A stretch of 19,308 bases of DNA from Albibeggiatoa sp964388965 (GTDB lineage: Bacteria; Pseudomonadota; Gammaproteobacteria; Beggiatoales; Beggiatoaceae): positions 1 to 19,308 of the forward strand of contig CAYMCP010000068.1 of NCBI GenBank assembly GCA_964388965.1, given 5' to 3'. Made by a program: the position numbers and the translations under genes. Shown piece by piece: positions 14,063-19,308 of the stretch. How positions within the stretch are numbered: the stretch's first letter is position 1; each line of letters begins with the position of its first letter. The notes under the pieces were generated by a model that had not been told where the DNA came from, did not search any database, and saw nothing but the letters and a program-made list of their open reading frames with translations.

Positions 14063-14194
14063 TAGGCGTTACGCAGTTAAAGTATTCCGCGTCCCAATGG
14101 TCTCCGTTGGGAAGCCGCAAGGACGTTCTGCGTCCTGATTTATTGTGAGTTGCAAATATAGCGTAAAATTTTCATGTGAACTGCGTAACTCCTA
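14063..14194. mobile_element. 132-bp MITE-like non-coding element with target-site duplication
   Basis: Terminal inverted repeats of 16 bp, 14063-14078 (TAGGCGTTACGCAGTT) and 14179-14194, match at 15 of 16 positions. AATCA directly precedes the left end (14058-14062) and directly follows the right end (14195-14199): a 5-bp target duplication. Inside are two hairpins, both with TCT loops: CCCAATGG/CCGTTGGG (14093-14111) and AGGACGT/GCGTCCT (14120-14136). No ORF is present, so it would need a transposase from elsewhere; the IS family is not determined. It sits between the uup-like stop and a 57-codon gene. Bases 14091-14160 match 18920-18989 at 64 of 70 positions without gaps. Confidence 0.8.
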
Positions 14195-14236
14195 AATCAA
14201 TTGAAAAAACTGATTTTTCTAATGGAGGTTTTAATA

Positions 14237-14410
14237 ATGTGGAAACTATACGGTTATGATAATTTTGCGCGTGAGGACTATTTCATTGCGGAATATGCCA
14301 CCAAGCAAGAAGCAGAACAAGCGGCTGAACAGCAACGACAAAAATTAATCACAATTCAACCTGACGAATCATTACGGGATAATATTTGGATTCAAGCTCC
14401 TGAAAATTAA
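14237..14410 (+). CDS. Small hypothetical protein, 57 residues
   Basis: Not recognised. The start is ATG 14237, which has a strong GGAGG at 14224-14228, 8 bases upstream; an in-frame TTG at 14201 has no ribosome site. The protein begins MWKLYGYDNFAREDYFIAEY and continues with a Gln/Glu/Ala-rich helix (KQEAEQAAEQQRQK) and an acidic end (DNIWIQAPEN). It is soluble, with no signal or membrane helix. The ribosome site and sensible composition support a real gene. It lies 38 bases past the target duplication of the MITE-like element, which may supply its promoter (a poor TTGTGA...TAAAAT pair occurs inside the element). Confidence 0.62.
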   Translation: MWKLYGYDNFAREDYFIAEYATKQEAEQAAEQQRQKLITIQPDESLRDNIWIQAPEN

Positions 14411-14570
14411 GCGAATTCGAGAAATGACAACGATGACAGCCGCATTAACAATTGTGGCAATTTCGCAGGCGTGAAGGATTAGGCAATGGTGGAAAACCTG
14501 AAGCAAGTCAGCTATTTTCGCTGCATAACCATAAAAATCATAGGTAACATACATAGAAATTAAAATTAAT

Positions 14571-14632
14571 CAACGACTTGCAAGCGTAGAGCAAAGTAAA
14601 ACCAACAACTTGCAAGCGTAGGGCAAAGTGAA
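14571..14632. repeat. Two tandem 30-bp repeats, 32-bp period
   Basis: Units at 14571-14600 and 14603-14632 match at 27 of 30 positions; all three changes are A/G. Each holds the palindrome CTTGCAAG followed by CGTAG. They lie in the otherwise gene-free 14411-14661 spacer before the end of eno. A short dyad AGTGAA-A-TTCACT follows at 14627-14639. Function unknown. Confidence 0.7.
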
Positions 14633-14661
14633 ATTCACTAATAACCCAATCTTATTTTGAG

Positions 14662-15945
14662 TTACTTCAAATTGTAAAACGCGCCTTTACCCGTATACAC
14701 AACAGTATCGCCTAACATATCTTCAATACGAATCAAACGATTATATTTTGCGATACGATCAGAACGAGATAACGAACCTGTTTTAATCTGACCTACAGAA
14801 GTTGCTACTGCTAAATCTGCAATTGTGCTATCTTCCGTTTCACCTGAACGGTGTGAAATAATGCAAGTGTAACTATTCCGTTTCGCTAACTCAATCGCCG
14901 CTAACGTTTCAGTTAATGTGCCAATCTGATTTAACTTAATTAAAATTGAGTTAGCAATACCTTTTTCGATACCTTGTTGTAAAATTTTGGTATTGGTCAC
15001 AAATAAGTCATCACCTACCAATTGCACACGAGAACCCAATTTTTCTGTCAACACAGCCCAGCCGTCCCAATCGCTTTCGTCCATACCGTCCTCGATTGAA
15101 ATGATTGGATATTTATCAACCCAAGCTGCTAAGTAATCAGCAAATTGTTCTGAACTTAACTGCTTGTTTTCAGAGGCAAGATTGTATTTGCCATCTTGAT
15201 AAAATTCAGAGCTTGCTACGTCCAAGCCTAACATGATTTCATCACCTGCTTTGTAACCTGCTTTTTCAATCGCTTCTAAAATAATCTCAATTGCTTCCTC
15301 GTTAGATGACAAATTAGGTGCAAAACCACCTTCATCGCCTACTGCTGTATTCATCCCCTTATTTTTTAATACGGATTTTAATGCGTGGAATACTTCAGCA
15401 CCGTAACGTACTGCTTCAACTAAGCTTGGTGCGCCGACAGGTAAAATCATAAATTCTTGTAAATCAACACTATTATCCGCATGTGCGCCACCATTAATGA
15501 TATTCATCATAGGCACTGGCATCTGCATTTGACCCGCTCCGCCTAAGTAGCGAAATAAGGGAATATCCAACTCAGCGGCTGCCGCCTTAGCTGCTGCTAA
15601 CGAAACGGCTAACATAGCATTCGCGCCTAAACGCTCTTTATTTTCAGTACCATCTAATTCAATCATGGTTTGATCGATACCGACTTGATCGAGTACATCA
15701 AAACCTAATAATTCATCACTAATCTCATTATTAATGTTATCGACAGCAGTTTTTACGCCTTTGCCTAGATAACGTGATTTATCACCGTCACGCAATTCTA
15801 AGGCTTCACGCGAACCCGTAGATGCACCAGAGGGTACCGCTGCTAAACCCATCTCACCTGATACTGTTGTTACTTCGGCTTCCACAGTCGGGTTGCCACG
15901 CGAATCTAAAATTTCACGCGCATAGATTTCGATAATTTCTGACAT
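14662..15945 (-). CDS. eno: Enolase
   Basis: Glycolytic enzyme converting 2-phosphoglycerate to phosphoenolpyruvate in the cytoplasm; in gammaproteobacteria it also joins the RNA degradosome. 427 residues, standard bacterial length. Visible are SGASTGSREALELRDGD (39-55), GGAHADNSVDLQEF with His155 and Glu164, catalytic Glu205 in GDEGGFAP, metal ligands Asp242, Glu285 (SIEDGMDE) and Asp312 (GDDLFVTN), catalytic Lys337, SHRSGET (364-370) and Lys388. AAGGAG lies about 7 bases before the ATG. It follows kdsA by 74 bases on the same strand, the classic kdsA-eno pair, linking its product phosphoenolpyruvate to the KdsA reaction. Confidence 0.99.
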   Translation of the reverse strand: MSEIIEIYAREILDSRGNPTVEAEVTTVSGEMGLAAVPSGASTGSREALELRDGDKSRYLGKGVKTAVDNINNEISDELLGFDVLDQVGIDQTMIELDGTENKERLGANAMLAVSLAAAKAAAAELDIPLFRYLGGAGQMQMPVPMMNIINGGAHADNSVDLQEFMILPVGAPSLVEAVRYGAEVFHALKSVLKNKGMNTAVGDEGGFAPNLSSNEEAIEIILEAIEKAGYKAGDEIMLGLDVASSEFYQDGKYNLASENKQLSSEQFADYLAAWVDKYPIISIEDGMDESDWDGWAVLTEKLGSRVQLVGDDLFVTNTKILQQGIEKGIANSILIKLNQIGTLTETLAAIELAKRNSYTCIISHRSGETEDSTIADLAVATSVGQIKTGSLSRSDRIAKYNRLIRIEDMLGDTVVYTGKGAFYNLK

Positions 15946-16019
15946 CTTTCACTCCTTAAATAAAATAATTGTAATTAAATTAATAATCTAAATTAACAGC
16001 ACGGGTAGATAAAATAGAC

Positions 16020-16862
16020 TCACTGATAATTATTTGTTGGTAATATTGATAATTGTTCGTTAATGATGTTATCAATTTGTTTCAATTGCGCTAATAAACT
16101 CGCCATTTCAGCCAAGGGTACAGAATTCGCGCCATCACTTAAAGCTTTTTCTGGTTCGGGATGAGTTTCTATAAATACGCCTGAAATACCGACAGCAATA
16201 GCCGCTCTAGCCAAAATAGGTACAAATTCCCGTTGTCCACCAGATGAAACACCTTGTCCGCCGGGTAATTGTACTGAATGCGTGGCATCATAGACTACAG
16301 GGCAACCTGTTTCACGCATAATCGCTAATGAACGCATATCAGAAACTAAATTGTTATAACCAAAAGATACCCCACGCTCACAAACCATAATATTCTGATT
16401 ACCAACTGCTTTTGCTTTATTTACTACATTGAGCATATCCCAAGGCGCAAGAAATTGACCTTTTTTAATGTTGACTGGCAAACCTTGTTTAGCAACATTT
16501 TGAATAAAATTAGTTTGGCGACATAAAAATGCAGGTGTTTGTAATACATCGACAATGCTAGCCACTTCTTCCAAAGGTGTATCTTCGTGAACATCAGTTA
16601 AAACAGGTACTTGAATTTGTTGCTTGACGATTTGTAAAATTTTTAAACCTGCCTCTACACCTAAACCACGAAAACTATTATGTGAGGAACGGTTTGCTTT
16701 ATCAAAAGAGGATTTATAAATAAAAGGAATATTAAATTGCTGAGTGATTTCCTTTAGGTAACCTGCGGTATCTAAAGCCAATTGCTCGGATTCAATCACA
16801 CAAGGACCTGCAATTAAAAAAAATGGTTTGTTTACACCTATTTCAAAATCAATTAGTTTCAT
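16020..16862 (-). CDS. kdsA: 3-deoxy-D-manno-octulosonate 8-phosphate synthase, metal-dependent type
   Basis: Condenses phosphoenolpyruvate with arabinose 5-phosphate to Kdo-8-phosphate for LPS inner core. 280 residues. Visible are IAGPCVIES (17-25), IYKSSFDKANRSS (48-60), the DVHE segment (90-93), QTNFIQ, NIKKGQFLAP (131-140), YDATHSVQLPGG (191-202) and ETHPEPEKALSDG (232-244). Cys21, His195, Glu232 and Asp243 match the metal ligands Cys11, His185, Glu222 and Asp233 of the Aquifex enzyme with a constant offset of ten; E. coli KdsA has Asn in place of the Cys and needs no metal. So this enzyme is probably metal-dependent. The ATG lacks a strong ribosome site. It leads into eno. Confidence 0.98.
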   Translation of the reverse strand: MKLIDFEIGVNKPFFLIAGPCVIESEQLALDTAGYLKEITQQFNIPFIYKSSFDKANRSSHNSFRGLGVEAGLKILQIVKQQIQVPVLTDVHEDTPLEEVASIVDVLQTPAFLCRQTNFIQNVAKQGLPVNIKKGQFLAPWDMLNVVNKAKAVGNQNIMVCERGVSFGYNNLVSDMRSLAIMRETGCPVVYDATHSVQLPGGQGVSSGGQREFVPILARAAIAVGISGVFIETHPEPEKALSDGANSVPLAEMASLLAQLKQIDNIINEQLSILPTNNYQ

Positions 16863-16895
16863 ATCTAATGATGGTGGTTGCTACAAAGTGGACGT

Positions 16896-16901
16896 ATTAT
16901 A
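16896..16901 (-). promoter_or_regulatory. -10 box of the kdsA-eno unit
   Basis: A perfect TATAAT on the minus strand 33 bases before the kdsA ATG, with TTTGAG or TTGAGG 15-16 bases further upstream as a poor -35. Confidence 0.45.
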
Positions 16902-16983
16902 ACATCAAGGGCATTTCCTCAAAGTTTATTTTCACTCATAGCCGATTCCGTTTTAGTCACTACATTTTTAGATTCCAATTTAC

Positions 16984-17012
16984 TTGCTAACAGTTTGATA
17001 GTCAGTTATATT
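16984..17012 (+). promoter_or_regulatory. phaC promoter, candidate
   Basis: TTGCTA (16984-16989), 17 bases, then TATATT (17007-17012). The -10 overlaps the palindrome starting at 17011, the same arrangement as the phasin P1 promoter. Confidence 0.45.
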
Positions 17013-17025
17013 GTGCATTGCACAA
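17011..17025. promoter_or_regulatory. Perfect palindromic operator upstream of phaC
   Basis: TTGTGCA-T-TGCACAA is a perfect 7-bp dyad with a single central base, 30 bases before the phaC ATG. It resembles TTGTGCAATGCAACAA in front of the phasin. A shared PHA regulator, probably PhaR-like, is the simplest reading. Confidence 0.65.
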
Positions 17026-17055
17026 ATACTTAAACTCTGTGATGAGGAGCTTTGC

Positions 17056-18870
17056 ATGACTCAAAAAGCTAACGCGGATGTCCCTTTGTTAGATACTTAC
17101 GAAACTTTAGTTATCTGGCAACAAATCTTTGAGCGTAGCCAAAATTTAATTAATCATTTAGCGTTAAAACAATCGTCCCAATTTCCAAAATTAAATCTTG
17201 ATCCGCTTGGTATGAATGACACGTTTCAAGAACTGAGTTTCAAACTCTTGACTAATCCTGAACAATTGGTTGATGCGCAAATTTCTTATTGGACTGAGCA
17301 TCATAAATTGCTGGAAAATGTGACCCAACGCGCTTTGAATCCAGATGTTGAACCTTATATCACTCCAGAACAGGGCGACCGTCGTTTTAATAGTGAAGCG
17401 TGGGAGCAATCTCCTGTTTTTGATTATATCAAGCAAGCTTATTTAATGACGGCACGGTGGTTAAACGATGTGGTAACAATAGCCGAACTAGAAGTAACGG
17501 ACAGAGACAATGCGCGTAAAGTTGAATTTTACACTCAGCAATTAATTGATGCTTTAGCACCGACTAATTTTACTGCGAGTAATCCAGAAGTATTAACGTT
17601 AGCATTAGAAACTGGTGGGAAAAATCTGTTAAATGGTCTAAATAATTTTCTGGCTGATTTAGAGCGTGGTAATGGTAAATTGCGGATTAAAATGACTGAT
17701 TTGGATAGCTTTAAATTGGGAGAGAATATTGCGACAACTCCCGGTAAAGTGATTTATCAAAATAAGTTGATGCAAGTGATTCAGTACGCGCCAAGTACCG
17801 AGCAAGTCAATAAACGTCCATTACTTATCGTCCCACCTTGGATTAATAAATATTATATTTTAGATTTACGTCCGACTAACTCATTTATCAAATGGGCGGT
17901 TGATCAAGGTCACACGGTATTTATTTTGTCTTGGGTGAATCCTGATGAAACCTATGCTAATAAATCGTTTGAAGATTATATGCTTGAAGGTCCAATTGAG
18001 GCGTTGGGAGTGATTGAGCAGGCTACGGGCGAAAAAGAAGTAAATGCAATTGGTTATTGTATTGGTGGTACTTTGTTGGCTGCAACTTTGGCGTATATGG
18101 CTGCAAAAGGTGATGAACGGGTTGTTAGTGCTACTTATTTTACAACTTTGTTGGATTTTGCTGAACCGGGCGACTTAAAGTTGTTTATTGATGAGAAACA
18201 AATCAGTGCAATCGAGGAAAAAATGAATGAACAGGGATATTTAGATGGTAGTGAAATGGCTACTACTTTCAACATGTTACGCCCTAATGATTTGATTTGG
18301 TCGTTTTATGTCAACAATTATTTGAAAGGTAATCAGGCAAGTGCGTTTGATTTGTTATATTGGAATTCTGATTCAACGCGAATGCCGGCGAAAATGCACA
18401 GTTTTTATTTACGCAATATGTATTTAGATAATTTATTGAAACAGCCAAATGCGATTACTTTAGCAGGTGTTGGTATTGATTTGGGTAGAATTAAAGTGCC
18501 TAGTTATTTTATTTCTACACAAGATGATCATATTGCGCCTTGGAAGATGACTTACGAAGGTACAAATTTAATAAGTGGTTCGATACGCTTCGTTTTAGGT
18601 GGTTCTGGTCATATCGCTGGGATCATTAATCCACCAGAAAAAAATAAGTATTTTTATTTTACCAATAACAAAACTAAAACGACTAAAAATCCAGATACTT
18701 GGATTAAGGGCGCGAAGAAAAATACGGGTTCTTGGTGGTTAGATTGGGCGGATTGGATAAAAATGTACGCAGGTGAGGAAGTCGCGGCACGCACACCGGG
18801 TTCAGGTGCATTAGCAGTTTTGGAAGATGCCCCAGGCAGCTATGTCAAAATGCGGATTGACGCAAATTAG
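17056..18870 (+). CDS. phaC: Class I poly(R)-hydroxyalkanoate synthase
   Basis: Polymerises (R)-3-hydroxyacyl-CoA, mainly 3-hydroxybutyryl-CoA, into PHA at the granule surface. 604 residues from ATG 17056, chosen because GAGGAG ends 6 bases upstream; an in-frame TTG at 17011 lies inside the operator and would add 15 residues. The N-terminal region carries the class I PhaC domain and the rest an alpha/beta-hydrolase fold. Catalytic triad: Cys335 in the lipase-like box GYCIGG (333-338), Asp491 in TQDDHIAPW, His519 in GGSGHIAG; the Asp-His spacing of 28 equals that of the Ralstonia enzyme (Asp480, His508). Length rules out the short PhaE-dependent class III form. No phaA, phaB or phaR adjoins. 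Its TAG stop lies just before a repeat-rich tail. Confidence 0.97.
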   Translation: MTQKANADVPLLDTYETLVIWQQIFERSQNLINHLALKQSSQFPKLNLDPLGMNDTFQELSFKLLTNPEQLVDAQISYWTEHHKLLENVTQRALNPDVEPYITPEQGDRRFNSEAWEQSPVFDYIKQAYLMTARWLNDVVTIAELEVTDRDNARKVEFYTQQLIDALAPTNFTASNPEVLTLALETGGKNLLNGLNNFLADLERGNGKLRIKMTDLDSFKLGENIATTPGKVIYQNKLMQVIQYAPSTEQVNKRPLLIVPPWINKYYILDLRPTNSFIKWAVDQGHTVFILSWVNPDETYANKSFEDYMLEGPIEALGVIEQATGEKEVNAIGYCIGGTLLAATLAYMAAKGDERVVSATYFTTLLDFAEPGDLKLFIDEKQISAIEEKMNEQGYLDGSEMATTFNMLRPNDLIWSFYVNNYLKGNQASAFDLLYWNSDSTRMPAKMHSFYLRNMYLDNLLKQPNAITLAGVGIDLGRIKVPSYFISTQDDHIAPWKMTYEGTNLISGSIRFVLGGSGHIAGIINPPEKNKYFYFTNNKTKTTKNPDTWIKGAKKNTGSWWLDWADWIKMYAGEEVAARTPGSGALAVLEDAPGSYVKMRIDAN

Positions 18871-18919
18871 GAACTCACGTTCGTTACGCAGTACGAGTTT
18901 TAGTTGGTGACTTTTCCTC

Positions 18920-18989
18920 GTCCCAATGGTCTCCGTTGGGAAGCAACGAGGACGCTCTGCGTCCTGATTTATCGTGAATTGCAAATATA
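18920..18989. repeat. Second copy of the MITE-like element core
   Basis: Matches 14091-14160 at 64 of 70 positions with no gap. The hairpin CCCAATGG/CCGTTGGG (18922-18940) is identical; the second hairpin AGGACGC/GCGTCCT (18949-18965) is perfect here. An extra outer stem TCCTCGT/ACGAGGA (18915-18921, 18946-18952) encloses the first hairpin. Upstream, CGTTACGCAGT (18882-18892) equals the left-end sequence of the first copy, though spaced differently; the right end is displaced (see 19129-19152). As in the first copy, it follows directly on a plus-strand gene. Confidence 0.75.
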
Positions 18990-19128
18990 AACGCATTTGA
19001 CATTTTTAAAATAAATGAATATTAATCTAAAGCGATAAGGTTTTGTAGGGATAAGGCATGCCTTGTCTCTACGATGTGAAAGAACATATTGATTTTTTAA
19101 CATATTTGCTAAAATTTCAAACTGGTTC
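18990..19128. mobile_element. 139-bp insertion splitting the second repeat copy
   Basis: In the first copy, TTGCAAATATA runs straight into GCGTAAAATTTTCAT. Here TTGCAAATATA ends at 18989 and the continuation TATAGCGTAAAATTTTCAT starts at 19129, so 139 bases separate the halves and TATA is duplicated at both sides. The insert has no ORF; its ends are loosely inverted (AACnnnTTTGAnATTTT against the complement of the right end) and its centre is the palindrome at 19045-19072, 55 and 56 bases from the two ends. Inferred from comparing two copies. Confidence 0.5.
19045..19072. repeat. 28-bp near-perfect palindrome
   Basis: A perfect 12-base core AAGGCATGCCTT (19053-19064) is flanked by GTAGGGAT and GTCTCTAC, which pair fully as RNA if two G-U pairs are allowed. 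It resembles the GTAGGG...CCCTAC palindromic repeats that I recall as frequent in cyanobacterial and large sulfur-bacterial genomes (from memory, not checked). Confidence 0.75.
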
Positions 19129-19152
19129 TATAGCGTAAAATTTTCATCTGAA
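19129..19152. repeat. Displaced right-hand part of the repeat
   Basis: These 24 bases equal 14157-14180 of the MITE-like element except for one G/C change. In the first copy the inverted terminal repeat follows at once; here the sequence continues as unrelated AGAATACCCG, so the outer end is lost. Confidence 0.7.
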
Positions 19153-19192
19153 AGAATACCCGTTGAGCCGTCTCCGTTTGTGAAGTGCTATT

Positions 19193-19236
19193 TGGCTAAA
19201 AAAACTGGAAAATCTACGCCTTCGAGCCAGATTTTC
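19193..19236. repeat. Interleaved inverted repeats near window end
   Basis: TGGCT (19193-19197) pairs with AGCCA (19225-19229), and GAAAATCT (19208-19215) pairs with AGATTTTC (19229-19236); the two stems interleave. The rest of the gene-free stretch 18871-19308 holds only the repeats listed here, and I see no ORF of note in it. It may lead into a gene beyond the window. Confidence 0.4.
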
Positions 19237-19308
19237 TGTGTCATTGCAGAATCTATAGAACCGATTTGAAATCTAAGAAATATGTTAAACTTTGAAGTTG
19301 AGTCAAGT

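Noticed and set aside
14063..14194. Insertion sequence with transposase
   Set aside because: At 132 bp there is no room for a transposase and no ORF; it is a non-autonomous element at most.
14201..14236. TTG start adding 12 residues to the small protein
   Set aside because: There is no ribosome site for it, and it would place the strong GGAGG inside the gene; ATG 14237 fits that site.
14372..14554. 60-codon minus-strand ORF
   Set aside because: It overlaps the end of the 57-codon gene, has no clear ribosome site and shows no recognisable protein pattern.
14571..14632. CRISPR array
   Set aside because: Only two units with a 2-base gap, no true spacers and no cas genes.
17011..17055. TTG start giving a 619-residue PHA synthase
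   Set aside because: The TTG is inside the palindromic operator and has no ribosome site; ATG 17056 has GAGGAG at the right distance.
19195..19213. 19-base exact match to 13794-13812 within the uup-like gene
   Set aside because: The match is an A-rich low-complexity run (Lys codons in the gene) and the flanks differ; probably chance.

Overview
The window is an AT-rich stretch of a Gram-negative, polyhydroxyalkanoate (PHA)-accumulating bacterium, most likely a gammaproteobacterium. Supporting genes are LPS Kdo synthesis (kdsA), murein tripeptide recycling (mpl), the aroK-aroB and kdsA-eno pairs, a class I PHA synthase and a phasin. The large eukaryotic-type Ser/Thr kinase and the dispersed palindromic repeats would suit a large sulfur bacterium (Beggiatoaceae/Thiotrichales), but that placement is inferred from style, not shown. 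No rRNA, tRNA or CRISPR array was seen.

Layout. Bases 1-1333 (minus) hold a Ser/Thr kinase whose C-terminus lies beyond the window. A spacer with two stem-loops follows, then the minus-strand genes aroB, aroK (4-base overlap, TTG start) and a divergent protein-isoaspartate methyltransferase-like gene. From 4217 (plus) a five-helix membrane protein, mpl (1-base overlap) and a 782-codon gene 35 bases further on look like one transcription unit. The 782-codon gene fuses a DnaQ-like DEDDh exonuclease domain to a P-loop ATPase domain and an unrecognised C-terminal domain. Convergent to it is a small exported protein gene. Its divergent neighbour is a phasin with a regulatory-looking upstream region and a strong bidirectional terminator. 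A minus-strand pair follows (GT4 glycosyltransferase and a BtuF/FepB-like binding protein), then an ABC-F ATPase (uup-like), a 132-bp MITE-like element, a 57-codon gene, the kdsA-eno pair, and phaC. The last ~440 bases have no gene and hold repeats.

How the genes connect. The phasin and PHA synthase lie 7 kb apart, but both carry a TTGTGCA-based (near-)palindrome over their proposed -10 boxes, which suggests one shared regulator, plausibly PhaR. aroB/aroK and kdsA/eno supply chorismate and Kdo precursors; mpl recycles peptidoglycan.

Most interesting signals: (1) the exonuclease-ATPase fusion, a candidate nucleic-acid-processing or defence protein; (2) a non-coding element at 14063-14194 with 16-bp terminal inverted repeats and a 5-bp target duplication, plus a second copy at 18920-19152 apparently split by a 139-bp insertion; (3) the shared PHA operator.
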